Made by a program: the position numbers and the translations under genes | Notes under the pieces: model-generated | What the model was told of the DNA's origin: nothing | Database searches by the model: none | Seen by the model: the letters and a program-made list of their open reading frames with translations, nothing else | Source: Augochlora pura | Lineage: Eukaryota; Arthropoda; Insecta; Hymenoptera; Halictidae | Length of the DNA: 64,000 bases | Reading direction: 5' to 3' | Assembly: GCF_028453695.1 (NCBI RefSeq) | Contig: NC_135773.1 | Coordinates: 6,572,001 to 6,636,000 of the forward strand | Part shown: positions 1 to 10,440 of the stretch, piece after piece | Position numbering within the stretch: position 1 is the first letter of the stretch | Layout of the letters: the number at the start of each line of letters is the position of its first letter

Positions 1-63
1 ATACCCGGGCGATTCAAGGGCGAGCTTGCGCCCTTTGGCTGCAACCGATTATTTTCGTGCCGT

Positions 64-83
64 TTTAACCCTTTGATTGCAGA
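64..83 (+). repeat. TTAA-CCCTTTG element end, one-sided
   Basis: The sequence TTAACCCTTTGATTGCAG matches the terminus shared by the complete TTAA elements at 13210, 57339 and 58624. No matching opposite end is visible nearby, so this is a truncated copy or a chance match. Confidence 0.4.
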
Positions 84-430
84 AAGACTGGAACGCGGTT
101 TCCGGCGCGGAGCAAATGGGGGACGCTCGGCATAATCCTCTCTGAAAGGTTTATCCGCGGAATTAAAATGATGGAAGCGTTTCTGTCATTTCGGCCCGGT
201 GATTACCCGCGGCGACGAGATAATAAAAGTATCATTCATTTGCATAAATTGTTCGATACGCGGCGGAGTGGTAGAATGGACGACGAGGCGCGAGATTTTC
301 GAGAATATATGCGGCGACGCGGAGCTTTGTTTTATTAACCCTCGCGCGGCTGGGTTGGCTCCGATCGCAGGGTATTTATATTGTTCGCTAGATTACACGA
401 GGCGATTTGGTTAAACGGTTCGCTGCGTTT

Positions 431-446
431 GACGAGTATACTCGTC
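431..446. repeat. 16-bp perfect palindrome GACGAGTATACTCGTC
   Basis: This is a perfect inverted repeat. The same palindrome recurs at 44551-44566 and 44820-44835, and once with a mismatch at 44969-44984. Three of the four copies lie in one tandem repeat. Related imperfect forms such as CGAGTCGGACTCG occur inside TTAA elements (around 13481 and 26489), so it probably belongs to that repeat family. Confidence 0.6.
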
Positions 447-1081
447 CGGCGTGAGCGATTGTCAGCTATTTGAATTGTAATTTTATCGAAAATTTCTAAA
501 CTTCATAATATAAAAATTTGAGAAATAAATTTACTTTGAAATTTCAAAATCGCCTGTTTCATGAATTTCTAAAAACGCTATAACGCGCAACTAACACAAA
601 ATTGTTAAACGTAATTCCACGACTAACTCGTTGCTTCCTCCGACTAACTCGACGAGAAGTCGCCGGCCGACGGAATCGAAGTTTCGACGAATCCCGAAGT
701 TTCGCACGAATTTTCCGGACTCGATGCGAAAAAACATAACCGAGCGCGTCTCCGCCGGAACTTTCGGAGACAATTTTGCCCCGGCGAGATTGATTCTGTT
801 CCGGGTTGTACACACACAGAGACAGAGAGAGAGAGAGAGAGAGGAGTCTGTCGACGCCGGGGATCGCGAAAAATCTGTTTGCGAAAGGTCGTCGCCGGGT
901 GCCTCGGAACCGCTTCCTCTTAATTAACTCGGAGTCGTTAATGAAAGTCGAAAAGTTACCGTCTTAAGTGGCGAGCACACATCTCATAAACCCGCGCCGG
1001 AAATCCTTTCGGATGAGCCTGATACCTCCGAGTTCGCTCTTTGTTCGCCAAGCAAGCTTAGCGAAATTTCTACGAGTACAC

Positions 1082-1093
<12 letters not shown>

Positions 1094-1139
<46 letters not shown>
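1094..1139. repeat. (GA)n microsatellite
   Basis: An almost uninterrupted GA dinucleotide tract of about 46 bp. A shorter GA tract lies at 825-843. Confidence 0.9.
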
Positions 1140-1145
<6 letters not shown>

Positions 1146-1482
1146 AAGGAGAGGGGACGAGAACGCGCGCGGTAATTGTTTGAAGTGCGTTACGAGCAAT
1201 TGGAGCGATAACGTACATAGTGCCTTGTATCGCTGTGTTACACACCCTTTCCTCGTGGAATTCACGACGCGAAACCGTATTTGCGTAGTTACGTCCGACG
1301 TATTGTTTGTCTTACATGCTAATGGAGTATCCTTTTCTTGCGGATCGAGATAAACTGGGACGGAAGTGTCCATTCCGCCCCGCGGAATCGGCTATGCTAG
1401 TTTCCTCGACTGCTAGAAGCCGCTCTGTGAATTCTCTTCTTCGGCACTTTGAACCGCGTCAATGCGAAGTATACGCATTGCG

Positions 1483-1502
1483 TTAACCCTTTGAACTGCA
1501 GG
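1483..1502 (+). repeat. TTAA-CCCTTTG element end, one-sided
   Basis: TTAACCCTTTGAACTGCAGG matches the terminus of the TTAA element family. No partner end is seen. It lies about 95 bp downstream of the stop codon of the minus-strand frame. Confidence 0.4.
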
Positions 1503-1595
1503 CGATTTTAAGCCTAGATCTAAAATAATATTAAGGATAAGTAAATAGCCAAAACACAAGCCGGAGCCGTTCGCATAGCCGCGCGACGCAAGCCA

Positions 1596-1769
1596 TCAAA
1601 AATGCATCGCTCGCGGGTCGCGCAAAGTCTGGGCCAATTGCTCGAGCAGGTCCACGGACTCCTGAAACATGTATCGCAGCTGCTCTGCGGATGACAGAGT
1701 AATCATGCTCTCCGGCGAGTAGAGAGGGAGAGAAGTCGGCCGCGGCGGCGGCGGTGGGGCGAACGTCAT
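1596..1769 (-). CDS. Candidate terminal coding exon or small ORF, unknown function (57 aa)
   Basis: I do not recognise the family. The minus-strand frame runs from ATG at 1769 to TGA at 1598-1596. The product has a proline-rich start (a run of five prolines at residues 5-9) and a leucine/glutamate-rich amphipathic stretch, SAEQLRYMFQESVDLLEQLA (residues 27-46), ending in DPRAMHF. Codons are mostly G/C-ending (CTG, GAG, CAG, CTC), unlike the microsatellite-driven frames elsewhere. The frame stays open five codons above the ATG to a TAG within AATTAG, a possible 3' splice site with a CTGAT branch-like motif about 30 nt upstream. It could therefore be the last exon of a minus-strand gene whose other exons lie to the right. 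A second ATG at codon 22 has a better context (A at -3). A shorter antisense frame (30 codons from 1602) also looks protein-like, so the strand is not certain. No close AATAAA follows the stop. Confidence 0.38.
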   Translation of the reverse strand: MTFAPPPPPRPTSLPLYSPESMITLSSAEQLRYMFQESVDLLEQLAQTLRDPRAMHF

Positions 1770-4647
1770 CGGTAAAAGTGGTTGCTAATTAATTACTGTA
1801 ACTCCGGGTAGGATCAGAGAGGCGTGTAGCGGAGTAGGTTTCCGTGGGCGCGAGCGCGCGCGCGCGCGACAGGCAAATCGTCCTTGTAAATTCGAGCGCG
1901 AGTTGCGCACACGCGAGGAAGCGGAAACGGCGGGCCGGGCGTGACGTTTAGCTTCGATACCGTGTCGCATTATAATGGAACTTTAATATCAATTTATGGT
2001 AAGCGTTCTGTGATGGCTTAATCTCCAGTTATACCGGGCCGCACGGTCTACCTAAGGGGCTTACAGTTGCTTCACATTATTACTGATGTATGCGTGTTCA
2101 CGATCAGTAGCCTAGACGCCGCCGCCGCCGCTACCCAGGAAACGCTTATAGGCGGCCGAACCCGTTCCGCCGGCCATGTGCTAACCACGCTTCATCCATT
2201 CCGGGGGAGGCTACGGATCCCCGTGGAAACCGTCGCGATATTTATTCCGACCATCGTCCGTGGTTTCACCGCCGTTATGCCGCCCTCTATCCGCTGTGCC
2301 CGCGCGTCCGCCTCTCCGCAAACGCGCAGCTAGCGGAGCGGACCACTTAGCCCTGTTTGTTGCGCAGACCTTCGATCGTGATATCGAGCCGAGCCCTGCA
2401 AATCCGAGCCCCGATAGCACCGCGTGTTCACGCTGTGCTTACCGCTTCGCCCCTTGTACCTCCTATCTTCTATTCGTACTTATGTTTCGTAATTAAAATA
2501 ACGATGAATAAATTGAAGATATTTAATACTAATCCTCTAAGTTACGAGCATAGGCAAATCGAACATTATGATCTTTTTGGTGATGCTCCTTGATTAAAAA
2601 GGTATAGAAAGAGAAAAGTGTTATATATTAATAGGTGACCTGTATATTTTTTATAATGCCTATTTGTTAACATGTTAGATCTAGAGAGAAGTGTCAATTG
2701 ATATATAATTAATTTTCTATAGAATTTTAATCCGGAGTCGCGATAATTATTTTTAAAACTACAGTAGCCATAGAAAAATTGTAGAATTTGAAATTGAATA
2801 GCCTTCTCTTTCATTTTTAATAAGGTATTATTAAAACCATAAATTGTTAACACGATTCGCTAATATTACCATCTATAATTGCTGTGCTAAACTCATTCAT
2901 AGTGGTCCAGGAATATTACTTTCAACAGCATATAAACTTTTACTGCAGCCATTTTTCTATGCCTGCAACCCCAGAAGGCCAAATAACGTCTCCGAGACGT
3001 CTTAAAGATGTCCATTTTAGAGCGTAAGACATTTGTACCTACAATGGGCATAAAATGGACAAAGAATGGACGTTTTTAGAACATCTAGTGCTTGTTAGGG
3101 CAAATGAAAGTTAACTAAAATTATTTCAGTAATTATACAATAAACATTAAAAACATTCACTGCAATTTTAAAAATCTCAAATCGTTTTAAAAAATGTCTG
3201 ATCAGTTTTCAAAGCCATCGTATAAATTTTCAGTAGAATTGCTGAGACGTTCTCGTATCGGTGCAACAAAAATAATGCGACAGTAGTCCTTTTTTCTTTT
3301 TTAAAATAATACCGGCCATCAGCAAGTCCGGCAGGTCGAGTACAACGGTCCGCGTCGGTTGCACGATTATTCGACGCTCGGCTACGAAAATGAATATTCT
3401 CCGCGCCATTTGATCTTTTTTATCCGTGAATCGTCTGGCCGGCCGACGGTCTTCGTTACGCCTTTTTTTTTCATTTTCGCCGGCTCTCGGCCATTCCGAT
3501 TTTAATGGCAGAAACGTAAGACGGGGGACGACGGCGACGACGGGTCGCTAACGAGACCGTCGTTACACGGCTGCAATTATCGGTGATAATCGATATCCCG
3601 ATAATTGTATATTTTGACCGAGTGACTGGGCCGATAATAAAGCGCGTATAATGGCGCTTAATAAGACGCGAAACGGCGCGACAATGTGCGCGAGTTTCGA
3701 CGTTGCGTGTCCTTCGGTCGTGAAAACCAATTAATTTTCATGCGGACGCGCGGAATTATTTACTCTCGAAACGGGGGAATTTGTTATTCGGAACCATCCG
3801 CGAACGCGAGGCGACGCGTAAATTGTTTCACCGTTCTGACGTCGAACGATTGCTTTATTTTCGGCGTTCTTTTCTCACTTCGAGAATTCATCGAACCTCG
3901 ACGCTTATAAAATTAAGTGATTTATATTAATCAAAGCGTACGTCACGCTGTAAATATTTGATAAATAAATGGAAAGAACTCCTTAAATGGTAAACTATAT
4001 TATTCCATTCACATCGCTTTGTTTTCTCGCTGGAAATGCAGTCTGATGAGTCTTAACAATGCCCCAGGGTTTTTATAACCTATTGTTGAGGATATTTCAC
4101 TCGCTGCATATTTTATTCGCTGTAAAATAGAACAGCAAGCGATTATTCTATACGAGGATTACTTTCGCCCCTCGTTATTCCAGTCTTCTCTCGATAAACC
4201 GGTCCAATTTTCAAGCTATAGAACATTATTAGTCATTAGATCAGTGCTCCAATCAATTATTCGTAGCACGAGTAACAATAGCATCGTGGTCCATTACACA
4301 ATGTACGTAACCGATTAAATTGTTCCACGGAATCATCTCATTGATTTGTTGAATAAATCATGTTACGTATGTAATCGCCTTGGATTAAATTGTTCGCATG
4401 CGAAACGTGTCCGAGTAACAGAATATTTGCTGGAAGAGAGAGATTTGCAGAATATTTATCGACCAATCCGCGTGTAATTGTTAAGTTGCAGAACCGCGAA
4501 ATACAAAATTAATTTAAATATATAAATGTAGGATTAAGTTGGAAGGTAGAATTCTGTTTTTAATAGAAAGTTCGTTGAAAATTAGAAAAACTATAGACTA
4601 GAATAATTAATAGAGAAATACCGAAACAGAGAACACGAATATGGCGA
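1770..4647. other. Non-coding stretch, CpG-rich then AT-rich
   Basis: From 1770 to about 2480 it is CpG-rich, with a CG dinucleotide run at 1853-1868. From about 2490 to 3310 it becomes AT-rich, then returns to mixed composition. Apart from the short inverted repeat at 2986-3080, nothing functional is visible. The open frames are short and of random composition. Confidence 0.55.
2986..3080. repeat. Short inverted-repeat cluster (GACGTC/GTCCATTTT)
   Basis: ACGTCTCCGAGACGT is a palindrome with 7-bp arms (2986-3000). It is followed by GTCCATTTT and, about 45 bp on, its inverse AAAATGGAC, then another AATGGACG. This resembles the core of a small hairpin element, but no target duplication or outer ends are clear. 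Confidence 0.3.
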
Positions 4648-4830
4648 TTACCTCCAAGACGCGTCAACAGATGGATTCCTTTCGCGAAAAATACCTGAGA
4701 CCGTCCCTGTTTTAGTATATACCCCGAAACCGTCGTTTTAGCCTTATCTAAGGTAGAACTCGCTAGAAAGCCTTACTGAATAGTCCTCTAGTGGGCCCAG
4801 GACGAAACAAACTTCCTTTTCTTTTCTCCA
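4648..4830 (+). repeat. Direct repeat copy 1 (180 bp)
   Basis: This segment is repeated at 4924-5108, about 275 bp downstream. Shared words include CGAAACCGTCGTTTTA, CTTATCTAAGGTA and ACTTCCTTTTC, with scattered substitutions between the copies. It has no open frame shared by both copies and no element ends I recognise. Confidence 0.7.
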
Positions 4831-4923
4831 TTGCCGAATCAGTCATGAAACTCCTTCCATCACCACAATATATATTTTAATATTACAAATATAATATTGC
4901 AATATTATTAATAGTATTGTAAT

Positions 4924-5108
4924 GATTACTTTCGAAACTCGTCAATAGATGGATTCGTTTCGCGAAAGCTACCTAACACCATCCCTGTTTCTGTATATAC
5001 GCCGAAACCGTCGTTTTAACCTTATCTAAGGTAAAACTCGCTAGTTAGCCTTACTGACGAGTTCTTTAGCGGATCTAAAACGAAACAGACTTCCTTTTCC
5101 TTTACCCC
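4924..5108 (+). repeat. Direct repeat copy 2 (180 bp)
   Basis: This is the second copy of the segment at 4648-4830. The AT-rich spacer between the copies (4860-4923) is not repeated. The copies are clearly related but diverged, which indicates an old local duplication or two insertions of one repeat family. Confidence 0.7.
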
Positions 5109-6229
5109 ACTCCCCGCCACTAAATTCACAAGACATTTCAACCCCACAAATCCCGTTTAGGGAGCCTATAGTTTCCTATAGCGTCTCAAGATATCAGGGA
5201 CGCTACAGTCCGCCCGACGCAGTTGCGAAGGGAGCAGCAGGTTCCGAGCTGTGACCCCTCACTGGGTCAAAATTCGGCGTCCTCTTTTTTGTCCCCCCAC
5301 CCCCCGTCGATCCTCTGCCTCGGGATTTAAAAGGATTTTTTTGTCGACCGAAGATCACGAACGCTTTGAAACGTTCGAAGCTCCCACCGGCCGTTTTTTT
5401 CCGAGTGATATGAGTCGCGCGCGCGCGCGCGCGCGCAGCTGTTAATGCAGTTTCGAATAACCTGTCAGAAAGGTGGTAGAGCGCCGATGAACAAAGTTTA
5501 TCCAGCGGATTTCCCATCCGTCCTATCCGGACAGAAATTCGACGCTTCTACGGGCGTCGCGCTTCCCCCGTGTATATTCGGCTTCTATTTTCCCAACGAA
5601 TCGTTTAGAATCGTTTTTAATTAACCGTGCTGCTCGTTTTTCCCCACCTGTGTTCTCGGCTGCTTCCGTTGCGGCGCGCGCGCGCGCGCGCACGGCTAAA
5701 GAGCAATCGTTCGGAGCACTCTACGCCAATCGGCTGAAAGAATAAACAGACGGCGGGTCTACCGTCCCGGGTCGAGCTCCATTCAGCAAAGTTCTTATTC
5801 CTATAGAGAGCGATGTTTGCGCACCGAAGTCAGCGAAGATCGCTCTGCATGAACTTCGCCGAGGGGCGGGGCATTGTTAGGGGGAAGTTCGAACTGCTGA
5901 TGTCTTCGGATACGAAACATCCGCGGAGGATCCGGTACGGAAACGTCGCGCAATTATGGTTTTCTTTGATCGAACACCGAGACTGGAGCGGCAGCTCTTT
6001 TGTCGCCGGTATTGTCAACCCTTTGACTTGTAGTATCGTGTCGGGATTCGTCACGGAGATTTGGAATACGATAGAGGAATTTATTAGTAACAATCGAGGA
6101 CTAGTCAACGTAGCTCTGAAATAAATCGTAATACGAAGGGTTAGGCGACAGTGATGTTTTAAAAAGGACTTTGTTATATTTTCTGAAAGAAAATTTAAGT
6201 TACTCGTAGCGACAAAGTTGAGAGATTTT
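5109..6229. other. Non-coding CpG island-like stretch
   Basis: It contains two alternating CG runs (5416-5436 and 5674-5691) and otherwise mixed sequence. A 103-codon plus-strand frame (5813-6124) overlaps an equally long antisense frame and contains a CAACCCTTTG element-end motif near 6018. I treat both frames as chance. Confidence 0.5.
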
Positions 6230-6491
6230 TGAGGTTATTCCAAGGAACTTTTCTCTTCGCAACAATGTTCTCCGAGGCTTTGCTACCGATTTATTAAGAA
6301 AAATAGATGACCAATGAGAGCCGAGCTCGGCAGCCGAGGCAATGATCTAAACTGGGCGTCGTCTGCTCCTTAACTCGGCCCCTACGCGTCAGTCTATCTC
6401 GCCTCTGATTGGTCACTTCTTTCATTAATAACTCATTAACCATGCCTCGGAGAAAATTTTCGCCAAGGAAAAAATGACTTCAAATGATCTC
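6230..6491. mobile_element. CCAAT foldback MITE, copy A
   Basis: A non-coding element with long imperfect inverted ends. The left arm carries ACAATGTTCTCCGAGG...TTATTAAGAAAAA...CCAATGAG, and the right arm carries GATTGG...TTCATTAATAACTCATTAAC...CCTCGGAGAAAAT...AAGGAAAAA in inverse order. The centre has the non-palindromic block CGAGCTCGGCAGCCGAG shared with copy D. It belongs to a family with copies at 19075, 21966, 22203 and 42311. No coding capacity, so presumably non-autonomous. Confidence 0.75.
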
Positions 6492-7103
6492 AGCAACCAT
6501 TCCCTACCCAACAATATTATTTTAGAACACTCTGTATAACCTGGTAGCAGTATTACGGTTCAATAACACCATCCGCATCGCGCCATGGAATATCTTGCCT
6601 CGACTAGGATGCACCTTCCCCCCTCCCTCCCTCCCAGACGATCCAGAAATTTATTGACCGTTCCGCCGGTTGCGATAAACAGCCACCGGCAATATTGATA
6701 TCGATGATATCCGGATCGTTCCGCGGCTGCCCAATGGCGCGCGATCTTCCCCGCGGTCCGCGATAAGAAGTACCAAGTTGATTTTACAGCGTCTAATCGG
6801 CCGAGATTAATCGAACGACGCCGGCGCCGATAAGGCCCGCGGTTAACGCGACGTGCCGCGAATCGCCCGGCGAAAATAATCGCGCGACGACTACGGCATA
6901 TTCAACGCGAATACGAAACTGGAGGGGAGGGAGAGCTTCCGTGTATTCGCTCGTCACTAATTCGGCTCAAATGAGACAAGGACGATCACGCGCGACGCCG
7001 CGGCGTCAAGGCCGATCCCACGCGTTGTTGCCCAGGAAATATCAGGGGGTCGGCGACATCTTGTTTGCTACTTTGCGACGAAAGAGTGATCGCAGAAATC
7101 GGA
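6492..7103. other. Non-coding stretch
   Basis: The first 50 bp probably still belong to the outer end of the foldback element (ACACTCTGTATA resembles the GGGTGTCC terminus of copies B and D). The rest is GC-rich sequence without a recognisable gene. Confidence 0.5.
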
Positions 7104-7224
7104 CGATGAAGATAATTGGAAGCGAAGATAATTGCTAGCGAAGATAAGTACAAATAATTAGAAGTAAAGATAATTAAAAGTGAAGATAATTAGAAGTGAA
7201 CGTAATTAGAAGTGAAAATAATTG
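7104..7224 (+). repeat. Degenerate minisatellite, about 18-bp unit (GAAGATAATTAGAAGT)
   Basis: About seven imperfect copies of a unit resembling GAAGATAATTAGAAGT follow one another. Units differ by substitutions and small indels. Non-coding. Confidence 0.75.
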
Positions 7225-8244
7225 CACTGTGAAAAATAAATTAATGCGATGTAAAAAGAGAAGCGAAATGATAGAGGTGGAAGCTTTGTTAGATTAAGAT
7301 ACTGTTTGTGAGAACTTCGATCCTGTGAAGGAAAAGGGTGTTAGGTTTATTATACACAAATAAAGCAACGATATAGAGCAATTTACTACTTTATATACCC
7401 TCTGTGTACCACGAGTATTTCAACCCCTTGTACTACTACTCATTTCATGTTGCGTTGATCAGCACTTACTTATCCTTAATATTTTCAATAAGAGGACCAG
7501 AGAACTTTTATTCCTTTTATTAGAAAGAGCACCTTTATGTGCTTTTCTTTCCAGGCTTCGATGACAGAAGAATTTATTTTTATTTATTTTATTTTATTTC
7601 TTCTTATGCTATACCAAGAAATAAATATATAAATATAATTGCAAGCAAACAATATCCCAAAACACTAAATAAAACCCGAAGACTGCACAACAACGAATCC
7701 TCAACGGTCGAGGCAGATAGGGGATGATTTGATTGACGCATCGAGCCCTGAAACTATAAAAATCAAAAGACGATCGACAGCGCTCGATCACGGCGCTAAC
7801 GAATCACGGTCTGCCGGCAATCCCCTGAAGAATACGGGGTGCACGGGGCGCCTGCAGGAAGGGAGATCGGTGGCTTGCTGTCTGTGCGACACACTCGGCG
7901 CGCGTCATCGTGGTCGCTGCTGCACGGTGGGGTGGCCGAGGCGGCGTGAGCGCGCGCGCGCGCGCGTGTGTCGGAAATGCTCACGCTGCAGATACATGAT
8001 TGCGCCGCGGCGCCGCGATGTAGGTCGTGAACGTAATCATTCCGCGACGTGCCGGAAAGGTTAACATTCGGCTGGCACGTCCTAGATCCGAAGACATTTT
8101 CGCGCGCGCGGCGTGTATGCGGTTGCGACGTCGCCGTCGTCGCGCGGGCCGTCGATGGTGTCGCCCCGGCAAAGGAGCTGCGAGAGGGATGCGGGCCCGC
8201 ACCTATCCCGCCCTGCGCGTCTCCCCGCGTATCTCCTCGCCGTC

Positions 8245-8245
<1 letters not shown>
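7225..8245. other. Non-coding stretch, AT-rich then GC-rich
   Basis: AT-rich to about 7730, then GC-rich with a CG run near 7950-7964. The frames visible here are CpG-driven antisense pairs. No gene recognised. Confidence 0.5.

Positions 8246-8282
<37 letters not shown>
8246..8282. repeat. Poly-C tract (37 bp)
   Basis: Thirty-seven consecutive C residues followed by CCGGCCCCGGCC. The proline-rich frames across it are artefacts of this tract. Its exact length is likely to be uncertain in any assembly. Confidence 0.95.
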
Positions 8283-8284
<2 letters not shown>

Positions 8285-8440
8285 CCCCGGCCCCCCGTCG
8301 CCACTCCAGCTGGGTGTTACAGGCGCGCGAAAGTAGACATTTTTATGCATGTATTCACACGGCTCCCCGATGCATAGTGCACGCCGGCGAATACGTGCAC
8401 GCGTGCACTCTTTCCCTATCTCCCTTTATGCCGCTCTCTC

Positions 8441-8463
8441 CAGTTATATATATCGCCCTCTCC

Positions 8464-8503
<40 letters not shown>

Positions 8504-8594
8504 TTCTATATATATTGCTCTCTCTATCTATCCATCTCTCTATATATCGCTCTCTCTGTATTTGTCTCTCTCTCTATATATCGCTCTCTCTGTA

Positions 8595-8625
<31 letters not shown>

Positions 8626-8800
8626 ATATTGGTCTCTCTCTCTCTCTCTCTCTCTCTTTATCTAACTTTATAAATGCCGCCTTCTCTCTCTTCATCTCTT
8701 CATGTATCGTTTTCCCCCTCCATCTCTCTCTATACATCGCTTCCTTTCGCCGTCCCTCTCTATACAACGCTTTCAATATCTCTCTCTTTATATCGCTCTC
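8441..8800. repeat. Compound CT/TA microsatellite
   Basis: A roughly 360-bp block of CTCTCT runs mixed with TATATA runs and CTATATATCGCTCTCTCTGTATTT-like mini-units that recur several times between 8510 and 8620. The long Ser/Leu/Tyr/Ile frames across it simply translate the repeat. Confidence 0.9.
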
Positions 8801-10105
8801 CACCGCGTATCGCACGCTGTCTCTCTCTGGCGCCGTCTCTGTCTCCGAACGGCCGCCAAGCTCTGAAGGTAAGTGCTGCATCGCGGACGGTACACGTACG
8901 TAGCAGCTTGCACAGGTCCCGATACTCTCGATAAATATTTGCACATGGGGCTACGGGGAAATTTCCTGAAAACGCAGCTCCCGCATGGCATGGCCTCTCC
9001 ACCCCCACCCCCACCCTCCCTTTCCGCGGTCCCCGCCCACGCGATTCGCTGCGGAACGAGGTGCCGGGTCGGTCCGCACAGCGCTGTCGTTTGCTTCTCT
9101 CTCTCTCTCTCTTTCTTTCTCTCTCTCTCTCTCTCTCTGTAGCACCGTCGGGCAGAATTCACGGTAAAGGGGACAAAGAGGCGAGAAAAAGGGAAATTTG
9201 TAATGTCCCGAAGACACTTCCATCGGCAGAGCGAACCCCGAACACGCGGTAACAATCGATTTCTCGCAGGGGCTATCGGCGTGAACGGCGGAGCCGTGCA
9301 ACCGCAGAACGCCTCCGCGCTCTGTCTGCGCAGCGTTGCACCTCGATGAATCCTGCGGGACGCGGGGAAATGGGACTGCCTGCCACCGGAACGTATTGTT
9401 ATGAGATTCTTGCGAATTCTCCTGGAAAATACAGCCGCGCGGGATTCGAGGATTTTTAACTCTCGGGGACCACGATGCCGCGGCGTTGATGCACGTTGAT
9501 AGAAAGATACGGGGATTTTTCGGTGCCGCGTACGGGGATCGTTCGCGTAATTGAAATCGTTTTATACGGATCTAGTGGCTTGGTGGTGTTTTAACTCTCT
9601 TCGGCTGTGAGAGGAGTATGTATACGCTTTGAAATGTTTGTTAATGTATTAAAGGCGTTTATTAACGCTTTAATGGAAGGCGTATATGTTGAAGGCGTTT
9701 ATTAACGATTTATATTAAATTTAAAATTAGTATTGGAGGAAAGTGTGATTTAAGTTTATTAAAAATAGCATAGGAAATTACTAAGATCGTTCAAAGGGTT
9801 AACATCGAAATTATCTACAGATCAACAAGACAGCTTCACGCGACATGGTCCATTAAATTAAGCAAAAATTCTTACTATCAAGGTATTGTAAAATGCTGTA
9901 AATTCGTAAGCAGCCTTTCAGTCCAGCATTTCCGTGACGCGCCTTTTCGCAGAACCCTGTTTCGCGAAATGTCTCGGACACAAAAACCGACTCGGTTTTC
10001 TGTTCCCAATTCTTGTCTCGGTTACACGTCCGCGACGTGGTAACACGATAACAGCAAGAGTTTACTCGCCGGGAGCTTTGAGGTGTGCTATGTAAATAAT
10101 TCAGT

Positions 10106-10108
<3 letters not shown>
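8801..10108. other. Non-coding stretch with a CT tract
   Basis: A CT microsatellite lies at 9093-9138. A strong 5' splice-donor-like GAAGGTAAGTGC sits at about 8866, but no coding frame supports an exon. Short internal duplications (GCGTTTATTAACG) occur at 9650-9710. A possible TTAA element is listed separately. Confidence 0.5.
9591..9802. mobile_element. Possible TTAA element, weak ends
   Basis: TTAACTCTCTTCGGC at the left and TTCAAAGGGTTAA at the right define a 212-bp interval flanked by TTAA. The right end matches the family terminus well and the left only loosely, so the left boundary is doubtful. Confidence 0.3.
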
Positions 10109-10148
<40 letters not shown>

Positions 10149-10266
10149 CTCCACCACTTCGAAAAGTTCTCCGGCGCGAACAAAAAAAAGGCCGCCGACT
10201 GTAGAACGCCTGCTCGACGTTCCCTGCATCTTTCATTTCGTTCAAGAGAATGATAGAGAGAAAAAG

Positions 10267-10323
<57 letters not shown>

Positions 10324-10440
10324 TAGATAGGTAGGTAGAGAGAGAAAGAGAAGCAAGATAGATAGAGGAAGAGAAGCAAAATTGAGAGAGAGAGAGATAG
10401 AGAGGGCTAGAGATAGAGAGAGAGAGACCGCGCGAGAGAG
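10109..10440. repeat. Paired CT and GA microsatellites
   Basis: A CT tract (10109-10146) is followed about 110 bp later by a GATA/GA tract (10254-10440). The two are complementary in a single strand. Long frames on the minus strand here are repeat translations. Confidence 0.85.

Larger units (their letters stand above)
1..1595. other. Non-coding CpG-rich flank
   Basis: No convincing gene is visible. The stretch carries two TTAA-CCCTTTG element ends (64 and 1483), one 16-bp palindrome (431-446) and two GA microsatellites (825-843 and 1094-1139). Open frames here overlap the GA tracts or are antisense pairs in CpG-rich DNA, so none is called. It could be intergenic or the 3' flank of the minus-strand frame at 1596-1769. 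Confidence 0.6.

Noticed and set aside
8860..8880. Strong 5' splice donor GAAGGTAAGTGC
   Set aside because: A donor motif alone occurs often by chance, and no coding or conserved exon can be shown before it. The same applies to CTGGTAAGC near 59550 and ATGGTAAGC near 13042.
8113..8903. Long proline/serine/leucine/tyrosine-rich plus-strand frames
   Set aside because: They translate the 37-bp poly-C tract and the CT/TA microsatellite.
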